The notes below the pieces were generated by a model that saw only the letters and a program-made list of their open reading frames with translations, did not search any database and was not told the DNA's origin. Source: Litoditis marina (lineage: Eukaryota; Nematoda; Chromadorea; Rhabditida; Rhabditidae). From it: a stretch of DNA of 64,000 nt. Each line of letters begins with the position of its first letter. The first letter of the stretch is position 1. Positions 23,041 through 35,254 of the stretch are shown piece by piece. The translations under genes were made by a program, and so were the position numbers. The stretch covers positions 3,726,978 through 3,790,977 of the forward strand of contig OZ038438.1 in NCBI GenBank assembly GCA_964036275.1, in the 5' to 3' direction.

Positions 23041-23835
23041 GGAATTGAACTCTTTTCCCCAAGAGTTTCGGGAATTCAACTCGTTTTCGCAGAGTTTCGG
23101 GAATTCAACTCGTTTTCCAAAAGCTTCGGGAATTGAACTCGTTTTCCCCAGAGTTTCGGGAATTCAACTTGTTTTTTTTTCCAAAGGCTTCGGGAATTGA
23201 ACTCGTTTTCCCAAGAGTTTCGGCAATTCAACTTGTTTTTTTTTTACAAAAGCTTCGGGAATTGAACTCGTTTTTCCAAAAGCTTTGAAAATTGAACTCG
23301 TTTTCCCAAGAGTTTCGAGAATTCAACTCGTTTTTCCAAAGGCTTCGGGAATTGAACTCGTTTTCCCCAGAGTTTCGGGAATTAAACTCGTTTTTCCAAA
23401 AGATCCGGGAATTAAACTCGTTTTCCGAAGAGTTTCGGGAATTCAACTCGTTTTTCCAAAGGCTTCGGGAATTGAACTCGTTTTCCCAGAGTTTCGGGAA
23501 TTAAACTCGTTTTTCCAAAAGATCCGGGAATTAAACTCGTTTTCCGAAGAGTTTCGGGAATTCAACTCGTTTTTCCAAAAGTTTCGGGAAATGAACTCGT
23601 TTTCCCAAGAGTTTCGAGAATTCAACTCTTTTTCCCCAGATTTTCGGCAATTCAACTCGTTTTCCCAAGAGTTTCGAGAATTCAACTCTTTTTCCCAAGA
23701 GTTTCGAAAATTCAACTTGTTTTTCTACGAAAACTTCGGAAATTGAACTCGTTTTCTTAAGAGGTTCGAAAATTGAACTCGTTTTTTTACAAAAGCTTCG
23801 GGAGTTGAACTTGAAAATTTCGAACCGATACAGTA
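23041..23835 (+). repeat. Minisatellite with ~30-bp TTCGGGAATTCAACTCG units
   Basis: More than 25 tandem units of the form TTCGGGAATT(C/G)AACTCG followed by TTTTCCCAAGAG or TTTTTCCAAAAG. The long open frames on both strands are the repeat read through in multiples of three, not genes. A related block at 28865-29235 lies just downstream of copy E, and a trace lies downstream of D. Confidence 0.92.
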
Positions 23836-24050
23836 CTAGTATTGTTGCTCACAAACGCTTGGGCTTTAACTATACAACACCGCAAGGCGTCCGGAACTCG
23901 GAAAGTTCTCTATCTGTTACAGTGATAGATATATTATGTCTTTTCGGTTTCCGTCGAGTTTCGTCGGTTTTCCCCATGTTACACGAGGCAAATTCGTGCG
24001 CAAACACCACATGGGATACCATCAAAATAACAGATTATTAACTACAAAAA
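23830..24050 (-). pseudogene. Fragment of the SLC17-type transporter's last exon and 3' flank
   Basis: It matches the terminal exon of the intact gene at 36068-36218: ATTTTGATGG, GTGGTGTTTG, then ACGAAACTCGACGGAAACCG in the same order. Indels shift the frame and the FADARPAAW stretch is lost. The downstream flank (GCTCACAAACGCTTGGG) also matches the 3' flank of the intact gene near 35880. It shows that the array's duplication unit once included the transporter's 3' end. Confidence 0.75.
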
Positions 24051-24161
24051 CCGAAACAACTCTGACAAAAATATTAATTGATACACAAAAATTTTATTCA
24101 TGCAAGAAAATCCTATACAACAACTTCTATAAAACAACAACAAATATTATTTACAAAAAAG

Positions 24162-26702
24162 TCACAATTCGTGACATCGGCGGCCGAAATGGCCCAGCCA
24201 CGCCTTCTTGCACAAACTGAAAAAGAAAAAAATGAATTTGGGTCTAAAAATCGGTAAAGAAAAGTGTAGAGAAGTTAGTAAAATCGTGAATAACGTTTCG
24301 AGCTAGTAACAACAACTTTGTGATTAAGTAAACTCGGAATAAACACGCTTGTAAGTAGAAACTACTCTCCTCTTTGACCGTCTAAAGTTACACTCATTCT
24401 GGGATAACGAAGGTGTACATTTCGAGCCAATCTCACATGCAACCGGGTTGCGTGCAGCCGAAGTGCAACCCTGTTGCATCTCAAATGCAACAAAATAACT
24501 TAATAACCAGAAAGGCCAATTTGGTTGCATTTGAAAGCAAACAATAGTTTTGTACACATGCAACCGAGTTGCATTTTGGTTGCATGCAAACCGGTCGCAT
24601 TTGTAAACCGCTTACATTTCGAACATCTTCCTATTAACGAACTCTCCGATGCAAAATATAAAGTAGTTTTCGCATGCAAAAGATGACAAATTGAGAAAAA
24701 AACATGCGAAACTTGCCGGCACGTCTCTTCCGCGCAGGCAGGGCACTTTAGTGTTTTGTCGACCGCAACCGGGGTTTCTACGGTGACGCTGATCCCGCAC
24801 TTGGGGCAGCTGTAACAGGGACAACATTGAACGACATCTACGCTCCGATCTACGTCATGGTTCATTCAACGTCTCCCTTTGTACATTTTCACACCGGAAT
24901 TCGTGTGATCATGAATTCCCAATCATTATATTTATAATAATCATAATAAGTATTAATGATAAAATAATACTAGCAATAGTGATGTTGAATATGTACTATT
25001 GGAGCCCACGAGAAATGAAGTGAACCATGAGAACAAGACGGAGTTTTAACTACCAAAGGCGATTGCCATATCTGACTCATATCATAACTATACTACATAA
25101 CTACTAAATGATTCTTCGTTGCTGGTTCTCCCCAAACTCTTTTCCGTGCTCTGAGAAGTGTGCTAGAAAGTACGGAGAAATGCACGATCGCTAAAAATGT
25201 ACAAACAAGACAAATATTACCATTCCAGCGGCAATCCGACTGCTGCTATGGCAGCCGCCTGCAGAATCTTCTCTAGCTGAATCACAGTTCGACCGTGGAC
25301 GCCACAGCCCATAAGGTCGCGGTCTGTAACGTGTCATTATTCAGTACAGCACGTGAAAACACAAAGTAACTCGTCTTCCACCGTTTGACTCTCTCGTGGC
25401 TTTCTAATTCGCAAGGTGCCACTCAAATTTCGAACGGATACATTACGTGAAGACACAAGTTTTTGGAAAAGGTTGCACATTCCAGTGCTGTAACAAGCGT
25501 GATCTACGGCTCAGTAACATTCCAGATTTTCTGAAAAGAAAAACATGGTGGTAATACAAAATACTGGAAATTCCGTTGGCCTGCTGCCAAAGTCTCAGTG
25601 AGAATGAGTGGTACTATACTAAAGCTTTCGCCGAGTCTGAACAAGGAGTAAATAACATCGATTATGTACTTTAAAAGACAACACGAGCCAGCAGACCACC
25701 GGAAACTGATGATGTGGTGAGCATGTTTTGAGAAAGTTATATGAGACGCCGAATACTCTTACCGACGGGGATAAATCCCCGACAAGCAGTTACAGGGCAG
25801 GTAAGCCCCATTCCGTGTTCGGAAACTCTACCGTCCTTTAAAGCGCTGGCACAGTGCCCACGGAGGCATGACGGACACAGGTAGTGGGGGGGCTGCACCC
25901 CCAGCCCACCACCTCCCATCACACCACCTGTAACAAATGTACTTTATTTCTTATCACTGACAAACTATGTGGAAAGCTAATGTACACAGGTTCTCCCAGG
26001 CTTCTCAGTCTCACGAACTAGCTGTAAAGTTCACCAGGGACCACTCAGACCCTATATTTGGCAATCTGACAGCCAAGCCTCATTTCGCAAGACGATTCTC
26101 GTGAAATGTTCGCAGATTCGAGGGTTGGGTTCTATACCTAACCCGGGTTTTTGGTAACCTGACCCTCTTTGATAGCGGCTCACAGCCGGGTACCTAGGAA
26201 AGTGACCGGAAGGTAACCAAATAAAAACAACCGGTTGCTTTTTTAAATTCTTCCTAAATCTAGTTTTCATTGTTAGCTTTGATGGTAATAGAATTTTCGT
26301 TATTGGTGACTTCCCGCCTACCTACTCAGGTAACCCGAAAAAGCAGTTACCAAAAAAGTTAGCTCACATAAAAACACGATCAATTCCAGAACTATCTAGT
26401 TTGGGAGGGGGAGAGGTCGATGACCGGTCATAATCGAGTTATGAAGATGTAATTTACTGTCTGAGTAAATCGTTTAGTTATGAAATCGCATGCTCACCCG
26501 CGGGGTTGCGGCATCCGACCGCGCAATCGCGGACCACTGGCTTGTAGCACCCTTGGCAGTGGTATCCGACATTCTGTAAAACGGTCTAGTGTTAACACTT
26601 CAGGAACCAAGTCCATGAATCGATATGTTATCAAAACAGAAATTTAAACCTCCATTAACCGTCCCGCAATAGTACTGAATACAGCACTAAAAGTATTGCC
26701 AT
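24162..26702 (-). CDS. RING1-IBR zinc-finger protein, array copy C
   Basis: Exons: 26702-26650, 26573-26498, 25927-25763, 25323-25221, 24809-24717, 24216-24162 (53/76/165/103/93/55 nt). With a 10-nt first exon like copy E's, the total would be 185 codons in frame, but that first exon was not located. RING1 ligands: CQGC, VGC, PHYLCPSC and CPVTAC. A glycine-rich loop (MGGGGLG) separates the third ligand from the His. The IBR reads CPKC, CPAC, C-R-L-C across the intron, HFGRRC, then a stop three codons on. The last intron starts GCAAGT. No RING2 follows. The role is inferred: an E2- or substrate-binding module without transthiolation Cys. Confidence 0.8.
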
Positions 26703-27119
26703 CTGCACGAGACCTGACTAAATAAATGCCTGAACAAAAGTTGAAATGTAGGTCTGTAGACCTTATTCATCAACTGATAAAAACAGTGTGTCCACTATAT
26801 AATTTATTCTCAAATATTCGATGGCGTATCCAATCTGTCATGCTTGGCTCAAATTATATCTACCGTAATGTACTGAAAGGAGTATGAAAAACTATTTAGA
26901 GAGCTTCAGCGGCCGTATTCTTGAACCCCATAGACTGAGTTTATAAGAATTCCTCTATATTTTACCAGACATGTAACTCTTAGTCGTAAGTCCCTCTCAG
27001 ACAGAACTTGGGGTAGTTAGAAGGTATTTAAGGGGACGTGACCTATCGAATTGACCACAGAATCTGGCACTTACAGAGGTATAAAAAATGGGACTTAGAG
27101 GGGTAGGGCGGGCGCGGGT

Positions 27120-27345
27120 GTACCATAGCAAGTCAATTACCAACGTGTCATGGGCAACAGTTAGTAACAGTTAGTAATGTGTATCATAGCAAGTCAATTT
27201 ACAACGTGTATGGGCAACAGTTAGTAACAGTTAGTAATGTGTATGATAGCAAGTCAATTTACAACGTGTATGGGCAACAGTTAGTAACAGTTAGTAATGT
27301 GTATCATAGCAAGTCAATTTACAACGTGTATGGGCAACACTTAGT
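27120..27345 (+). repeat. 60-bp tandem repeat, about four units
   Basis: The unit contains ATCATAGCAAGTCAATT, ACAACGTGTATGGGCAACA and GTTAGTAACAGTTAGTAATG. Three units are nearly identical and the outer ones partial. It lies in the spacer upstream of copy C. Confidence 0.92.
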
Positions 27346-28514
27346 AAGTTTCGTGCTGCATATGTGTGTCGAGTTCGAGTCCGCTCGGCGCCAAAAGTTT
27401 TGCATTTAACTCACACATAGAAAAGCTGGTAGTTAGAGAGGTAGGTAGAGGGGTGTTCGATACCACAACGCGCTGGCCCTAATTTTCCACGGCTAAGTCC
27501 CGGATTTTCTACGGCTTCCTCTACCGACTTTTGTCATAGCTATGCGCAAGCTCAACTAGAACAAAGTGTGAGGGTTGGAATGGTTTCCAGCTTATAGATA
27601 TCCGCACAATTATTTTTAAAACGCTGTTACAATCGATTCCAGAAGTTTTCTCAAAAAACGTTGACCGGCTTTCTGGTACCTGAGAAAGGGGATTTCTATA
27701 TAATCGACCGGTCACCCACTATGGAAAACAAATCATCGCTGAAGCTTGCTAGATAAACTCTCTCAACCGCTGGCAAATAATCAACATCCGCTCGCTCCGC
27801 ATCGCTCATTCAATCGAACCCTCTGCTGTCTCTATGGGGAAAATGGTGACTATAGTATACGTATATGTGGTATGGAAAATTCCCATATTTGTATCTCTAC
27901 TTGTTTATCTTGTCAAAACTGAGGTATTCAGAACGACAATAAACGGGATCAATCTACGCGCACAGCGGCATAGCCACTCACACCGTACTGATCTTTGAAG
28001 AGAAATGCTATAGAAGAAAAAGAAATGCTAAGAAAGGTAGCCTAATTATCTTCATATGCCAGAAGTTCATGCTAATCAAGCTGTCAAGCTACTAGTTATC
28101 TTCAACTGCCAAAAGTTCATGCTAATCAAGCTATAAACCCCGCCAATATTCACAGTTTCCGCATGCCCGTAAAGATGGTGATACTCAGACGAAATATGTC
28201 ACAATGTGCTTAGCCTAGGCTCCTAATTTTTCTGTTTTGTATGATTACACCACGTTGTCTATAGGTTACGAATACTCTTGAGGTTCGGCCGTAAATGAGC
28301 GTCAGTTCGACCCAAAGATACAACAATGCAGTGTATTCTGAGGAAAATTATACTAGGCGGGCATTGTTTATAATTCCAAAAAGGATAATAAATACAACTA
28401 GCAATACGTTTACTACATTAATACACCAGTCTGTTCGGAACATTTCCAGTAGAACATATCGGAGATATTGGAGAACAATTGAACGGTATAGTGGGTGCCA
28501 ATAATATAAATTTC

Positions 28515-28597
28515 TGTCTCTCGCCGGAATCGAACCAGCGAGCTTTTGTAGCAGGGTAATTTGTAGCAGGGCGCAAACCACTGCGCTATTAGAGAAC
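28515..28597 (-). repeat. tRNA-derived SINE-like repeat
   Basis: Read on the minus strand: TCTCTAATAGCGCAGTGG (A-box) and GGTTCGATTCCGG (B-box), with an extra ~12-bp duplication (CCTGCTACAAA) between them. Confidence 0.7.
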
Positions 28598-28864
28598 ATA
28601 ATCGACAAGCTGTGGAATCGAGAACGTGCGTGCGTACACAGCGGAAAGTGAGATATACAGTACCCTCCCGCCTTTTCGTTCGCGACGACTATATACTACC
28701 AACCAACGGCAACGGTTTGAACACTATACTGAAACTCACGAGGAGCTGCTGATCGGTGGCCATCTTAGAACGAGATATATTTGGACACTGACTCCGTTGC
28801 TAGTTTTCCCTTCGTTTCTCTTTCACTTGTTTTTTTAGACCCGTAGAAGTTAACTCTTCAACTT

Positions 28865-29235
28865 GTTTTTTCCGTTTTCCAAAGCTTCGGGAACTGAACT
28901 GGTTTTTCCAAGAGTTTCGGAAATTGAACTGGTTTTCCCAAAAGCTTCGGGAATTCAACTCGTTTTCCCAAAGCTTCGGAAATTCGACTCGTTTGTCCAA
29001 AAGCTTCGGGAATTCAACTCGTTTTCCCAAAGCTTCGGAAATTCGACTCGTTTGTCCAAAAGCTTCGGGAATTCAACTCGTTTTTCAAAAGCTTCGGAAA
29101 TTCGACTCGTTTTTCCAAGGGCTTTTCCAAAGGCGTTCAGTATTTTTAAGACCCGCAGAGTTCAATTTGTTTTTCAAGAGCTTCAGAAACTCAACTTGTT
29201 TTTTGAGAGCTTCGGGAAATGAACTTCTTTTTTCA
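28865..29235 (+). repeat. Minisatellite with AAGCTTCGGGAATTCAACTC units
   Basis: About a dozen units related to 23041-23835 (AAAGCTTCGG, AATTCAACTCGTTTT). It ends about 140 bp downstream of copy E's stop codon. Confidence 0.9.
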
Positions 29236-29372
29236 AGAAACATTCTCTCTGGCAAAATAAATTTTGGGAGTCAAAATGTTTGTTATAGGTAAACTTTTAA
29301 TGGTAAAGGAACAGAAAAGGTCTAAAAAAAACATTACACATTTATTTAACGGTATACTGTATACATGTTTAT

Positions 29373-32300
29373 TTAGGGTTTGAAGAGTTCCTCGCACTTG
29401 TAACCGAAATGAGTCCCCCAGGGGCGATAACACAACCTAGAAGTGTATTAATAATCTCAACACCGAAAAAGTTCACAAATACAGCGAATAGTGGCTGCAT
29501 ATGATTTGCGATTGTTGAATTCCGCTGGCACCTCTCGAAAACGAATGGTTGCGTTTGGATCATTGTTATACACAAAACAGAAGAGCCATCTCTATCTTTA
29601 CAAGTTATTCATGGTTTCAGTCGATGAATGATCACCTCTATAGATAAAAAAGTTTATCAATTTTATATTCAGTACTAACTAAACAAAATGTGCAACAGTA
29701 CACAAAATATAAAGATTTTGGTGAAAAGGATATGGTACAGAGAAAGTTATGAGATATATAAGAAAGTTATGAAGAAGATCACATCACTAATGCGGTATTT
29801 TCAAGACCTTCTCGAAAGATCTTTATAACGCTAGCGAATGGAATACCACGCCAGTGGGCCGTTTGCGAGAAAATCCCATCCCTCTCATCCTATCCTGCGT
29901 CTCCTCAAACGTACGCTTTTTCTCTGCTCTCACGCCGGTATGTATAGACGAGAAATAGTAAGGAAGAGCGAGAGTCGCAGGATGGGATAGATGGGCCGGG
30001 TTCTTATACGTACTCAGATGAACATACCTGCAGAACTCCTCCTCACAGTGGGGGCATATGTGCACCTTGTTCACTTCTTTGGGCACTTCGAAAACGACTC
30101 CGGTCTGGCATTCGATACACCTGAGTAAACATTGAACAACCGTTTTGCTCGTTCACAGCAATTCTACCTTTCGCCGCTGAGAAGAAGGCTGGCTATATGC
30201 TGTTTGTCAATTCCATAGTCACGTGAAACATGTTGAACACAGCAAGACTTAGAAACGTGCAATTACAAAGTACACGATGCTTTATTAGAATGCTAACATT
30301 ACGTGACTATTCAATTTACAAGCATAAGTGCATTCTAGCATAAGTGATGTCCCAATCTAGCGCGCCGTAGCTGAAGCCATTCAGGTTGCAACCGAGCCCA
30401 GGATCAATGAAAGGAAAGATTAACTCGGAAATGCAAGAATACTAAATTTCGCCAAATTGGAACAGTTGAAATTTTGAACTGTTAATATAACATCTGAAAA
30501 TTTTGCTCATGACCTCCACCAATCATTACGTTACAATCCCCTTTAACTAAATGACTCTGTGTCACGATCCCGATCATGCGAGCAAGATGATTGATGAGCT
30601 GGTGCGCTTTTCCCGTTTACCGTATGATACATCACTGAATTAACGAGGTACCGCTATTAAATTGAACGATGGTGATTACATGAAATGTGGTATCGAATTA
30701 TGGACTCACTCTTCAGCTCACGTCTACTGTTCAGTCACCTAATCAGAATGAGATCATTGCTCAGGCTACGCGGAAACGTTACGCAGTACTGTTCTGTCTC
30801 TTTTCTTGCTCATTTTGAAACCGAAACACCGTAATCAGAATTCAATCTAGAATTAGTACCAACCGCTCGACTGGCACGCCAGCCGCAGAAAGAGCTTCGA
30901 CCTCCATGGTACGTTCGAGTGCCTCTTGCACGCCAGGCTCCAACTGCTCTTCTCGCAGCTGCGCTGAAAATGTATTTAGTCAGAACCCCATTTGATTTTG
31001 GTGTACGTACAAGAAAGCGGTAGTAATTCGTGGAGAGACACCGTAACTAATGATACTCGATCGAAAACACGGGGATCAAATTACCAACACACAGGCTTGA
31101 TCGGGTGGTGGAAGTAGGCCTCAGGAGATTAGGTTTGTAGTTTTTCCTGAGTATAGGCATCTTACTGTTATCTATAATTGGCCTACTTGATCGGACCCAG
31201 CTCTTTTTTTTCTGATATACACAAAACGGGTCTCAGAAACAAGAGTGGGCGACGATTCAGCTAAAATGCGTTAAGCTACTATCTATTACTCAAGTAAGAA
31301 CTTTAACTGATAGTTCATAACTTCACAATAAATACTATGTATGAATAAAATCTGATTGGTCAGATTTGAAAGAAAATTACTCATACAGTTTTTATACGAG
31401 ACATAAGCCCGAAGTGTTTTAGCTGAATCGTCGCTCACTCACGAGGCGTGTGTCTAAGAGGTATCCACTGTTGGTTGTTACTTACCAGAATGACATGTTC
31501 ATTGGAGTGCTGTTACCTGATACCTACCGTTGCCGAAGTACCCTGAGCAGCCCAGTTGGATACACGGAATTCCGAGGCCGGCCTTGACAACTGTGTTCGT
31601 CGCGCGGCATCGGGATGCATGTGCCACCACACAAAGTTTACAGTAATGGTGGGGAGGGGTAATACTAAGACTAGTATTCTCCGTCACTCCTAAAGCAAAT
31701 TTTTCGAGGTTGACACACAAAACTTGGTCAATTCTACACGTAACCGGGTTTTCGGTAACCTAACCGGTTTTTGATGATAATGAAAAACCAGAGATAATGA
31801 AAAACAGGTTACCTGTTTTTAACGTAAAATGTATTTTTACCGTTAGTTTGTACGGTAACCGGATTTTACTTTTAGGTTACCTATCGGTTAGTGAAGTAAC
31901 CTAAAAAAAGGATTACCAAAAACCGGTTAGGTTACCGAAAAATCCGGTTACATCTAGAGTTGGCTCAATAACTCCAGGCAAATGATCACGATTATCCTTT
32001 CCTGTAGGATCCACCTTCACTACTGTCGAACAGAAACTGCATTTCCTGCGTAATTCGCCGGGATGATAGCATATATTGACCATGCGAAGTGAACTATAGT
32101 GAGTGCCAAACTTTGCCTCTCGCTGGAATCAAACCTGCGAGCAAAATATTCGTAGCAGGGTGCTAACCACTGCGCTATTAGAGCACATAACGGGCAAACT
32201 TTGAAATCGAAGACATGTTCGCGTACACAGCGGAAAGTGATATATACAGTTTCTCCTGCCTTTCCGTCGGCGACGACTGTATCAGTACGTCTGTCAGTAT

Positions 32301-34876
32301 CATTGGAGTGGTTTTCTCAGCCCTTCATTTTCAGAACGTGCAAAAAATAGTTAAGGTGGATTTGCAACGAAGACAAAAATGTACGACTGCTGTATCGATT
32401 ATGCATGCCCATGATTTAACGTGAAACGAGTATTTTAAGGAGAGTTCATAACTAGGTGTTTTGTATTCGCTAACGCGTAATATTTTAACCTATTATATAC
32501 GGACGGTTTCTGAGGAACTACTGTCACTTAGTCTACCCAAAGCTCGGTGTGGTAGTAATTCCTCAAAAACTCAGGCGCCGTAGCAAAGTCATGAAAGTGG
32601 TGAGCTCAACCTGGTTGAGGACGTGATCACAGTCTGGCCACATAGTTGCCAACTTTCCGTGTTCAAGCATAGTGGGGGTGACCCAAACCTGGGTCAGGGA
32701 GTGTCCAGATAGTTCAGCTCAGAGCTGACCTTTTTAAGATACTTTGCTACGGTGCCAGGAAATATCTCATCAGCAACATCACATGTACTGCTGATTAGAT
32801 TCTGTTGATTTCCATGTAACAACATCAGAAGATAACGAGACTACTCGTGGAACTCATATGAACTTCTCATGAGGTTGTACGGTTCCCAACCCAGTTCACA
32901 GAGGAGGAATGTAGCTTTTTGAGTGTCGGCATACTTTTGCAATCGCCCTCATACCTAATGAATGTCACCAATGACCAGTGCAGTTTTGTCAGCCGAAACA
33001 ATCCAAAGTTTTGGATTTGAATTGCTCAGTCTGTGAATTGAAATTTCACCTGCATTTTCACACTCGCGGCAGTCGCGCACATCGATGACCGTAAAACACC
33101 CGCGGCAAATGATTTGTCCACCCTTCTGAAAAACCACAATCAGTGTAGAAGACCTGCCTGATTTGGCGAATATTGTAAAAGTACCTTTATCATACTAATC
33201 TAGAACAAAGTTTGATTCCGACCAGAGAATGAAGGCCACTTGTACAACTTTTATAAATTCCCAGACTTTGCATACTGTTGTTTATATGTGACTGAAACGG
33301 TAACCTTCTCTGTTCACTCCTCCAAGCTCACAACTTTTCTCCCGTGAGCTTGCGATGTCATTCGTGAGATTGCTCACGAGTAGTGTGGTATCTCGTAAAA
33401 TTCGCTCATCTGGTTACTAGATGTTGTCCCCTATGGCTTTGAAGACTACTCTGAAAAACCGCTGCAACTTAAAATACCGGACTCGCCAATTTTGCAACTT
33501 AACGTACCGGGGTCAGCCAGATGTCGCCTGTACTGTTTGAAATTCATAAGGACTTGCAGGCTAATTCGACACCAGTATTTAAGCCTGCATCTTCTCCGGT
33601 ATTTTAAGCTGCCAGCGTTTTCACAGTACAGGAAACAGTGCGCGATCCAAAGGTCGGACCAACGTCAAACAAGCTACTCGTTATGTTCAATTGTCTACCG
33701 TAACTAAAAGATTGTGCATTGGCTCCAATCAAATAGTGAAGAGTTGAGCAATTTATTAACCCAACCGGGTAATTTATCAACCACGACAGTTGAAGATTGG
33801 CCGGAATGCTGGTCAAATCTTCAAACCCGCTCTGTAATCAATTTGTTAACTACATATATCTCTTGCGAAAAGTGTTCTGAGCACAGATTCCGAAATTATT
33901 AACAGAAAAGTGGCTGACTGTTTGATTGGCATATGTTTGGTTGAGTACGTATGTTAAAATTTCCCGGCACATTCCCCCCCATCCTGCTTCTCTCGCTCTA
34001 CCTACCTATCTCTGGTCTCTTGTGAGAGCAGGGAAATAGCGTATGTTTGAGCAGACGCAGGATAGAACAAAGGTGCCGGGATCTCCTAGCACATGTAATC
34101 TGGTGTGGTTAACCAGTTCCTCAACTCCCTGTGGAGTTGACCGATGCAATTTGAGACTGGGTGTCCATCGAACTCACATGGTTCGCACTTTCTTCTTCGA
34201 CGGCAACAGATTTCTTGGATTGTTCGGTGACTGAAATATATGGTACGTGTCATTAAACAAAATAGGTAGTCGAACAGTCGACTCTTTCTGTGTGATGATA
34301 TTTAGTCATCTTACTTAGTCATCTACAAGCAACAAATGGTACACTTCAATGTCATTGTATTCATTTATTTACATTCATCTTACTGAATCTAACAAATATG
34401 CCACTCGCTTGTCAGTGAGATAAGAATTACGGGATGAGGTCGTAGGGGTTATTGGGCGAGTATGTGTTTAGTTACGTATGATGTGGTCTCGAACAGTTAG
34501 TTGAATCATTGATGCCCTGTACTACCCACTATACTGCATGGGCTCGAAACAGTGTCTTTAGCAAATGCAAAATTCTGCTTGAACTTAGCTAGAAAAATGT
34601 TGAAAATGGCGTATCAAATTTAGTTGGGGTTAAATTGTGATCTCAGTCGAAAGTACCGTAACCTCTTCCCCTTTGAATTTTTCTGTGTATTAGTTTAAAG
34701 ACTTTTTGATTTGTAATCACACATCTTGTAGCATCTACCAGTCCTTTAACTTTCGGAATGTAAATTACTATAGCCCAATTATAATTGAGGAAACACGTGG
34801 TTAGCCGTCAACAACCAGGATCGCGTACAATAAGTCCGACCTGAACCAATTTCGACCCATACGTACCTTGCTCCAT
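29373..34876 (-). CDS. RING1-IBR zinc-finger protein, array copy E (complete)
   Basis: Seven exons: 34876-34867 (ATG GAG CAA G), 34230-34178, 33125-33050, 31689-31528, 30963-30864, 30120-30028, 29436-29373. They total 558 nt, 185 residues. RING1 ligands: CRGC, the second Cys of CREC (residue pair near 32-35), HHYCKLC and CIQLGC. The IBR reads CIEC, CPHC, C-R-L-C and HFGYKC, then EELFKP and TAA. Exon lengths match copy A (76/162/100/93/64). Unlike A-D, the last intron has a normal GTATGT donor at the identical position. The protein lacks RING2. It lies about 1.2 kb downstream of the transporter on the same strand. Introns carry MITEs and a tRNA-like repeat. Domain assignment is by ligand spacing. 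Confidence 0.82.
29875..29995. mobile_element. MITE with CATCCTGCGTCTC ends (copy 2)
   Basis: Arms ATCCTATCCTGCGTCTCC and GTCGCAGGATGGGATAGA face each other around about 80 bp. It lies in the last intron of copy E. Confidence 0.75.
30206..30318. mobile_element. ~110-bp MITE, AATTGCACAGTCACGT family (copy 4)
   Basis: Left end GTCAATTCCATAGTCACGTG, right end TTACGTGACTATTCAATT. It lies in a copy-E intron. Confidence 0.8.
31735..31960. repeat. Inverted-repeat stretch of ACCGGTTTTTGGTAACC motifs
   Basis: Repeated GGTAACC, ACCGGTT and GGTTACC in both orientations, with outer arms GTAACCGGGTTTTCGGTAAC and TACCGAAAAATCCGGTTAC. It resembles a decayed MITE. It lies in the copy-E intron just upstream of exon 31689-31528. 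Confidence 0.6.
32116..32184 (-). repeat. tRNA-derived SINE-like repeat
   Basis: On the minus strand: GCTCTAATAGCGCAGTGG and a B-box-like GGTTTGATTCC with the TTTTGCTCGCAGG segment shared by the other copies. It lies in a copy-E intron. Confidence 0.65.
33965..34090. mobile_element. MITE with CATCCTGCGTCTC ends (copy 3)
   Basis: Arms CCCATCCTGCTTCTCTCGC and GCAGACGCAGGATAG. The downstream GGTGCCGGGATC shows the site into which the LTR element inserted in the copy at 17 kb. Confidence 0.7.
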
Positions 34877-35254
34877 TATTTATCGACCGACCAACTAGTT
34901 CTAGAGATGATGAAAATGAGAAAGAAGAAATGAAAATGAACTGCTCGAGTCATATTTTCTGCACTCTGCGTATTTCATTTCAACCTGGCTCACGTTCGAT
35001 TTGAAAACAAAACTTGTTCGCCACAGCTCATAGGCACCGAACTAAGTTCATGAGAATTCAAACCAAATCCTGGTTGTCAGCGAGAAGGAATTTCCACAAC
35101 GAGCGGGACTCAAATGAATCGCGTTGTTCTGGCCGTATGCATGAAAGAAAGACGGGTTGTGATGCAATCCCGAGCTCTATTCGGCTGTTTCCCGAACGAT
35201 TCAGGTCGGGATAACATCCCTACCCGGCACGGGATTAGAGTTGTTAATCGAGTG

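Noticed and set aside
23228..23746. Long open frames on both strands (up to 153 codons)
   Set aside because: They are the ~30-bp minisatellite read in a multiple of three; all units translate alike and no splice or start signal exists.
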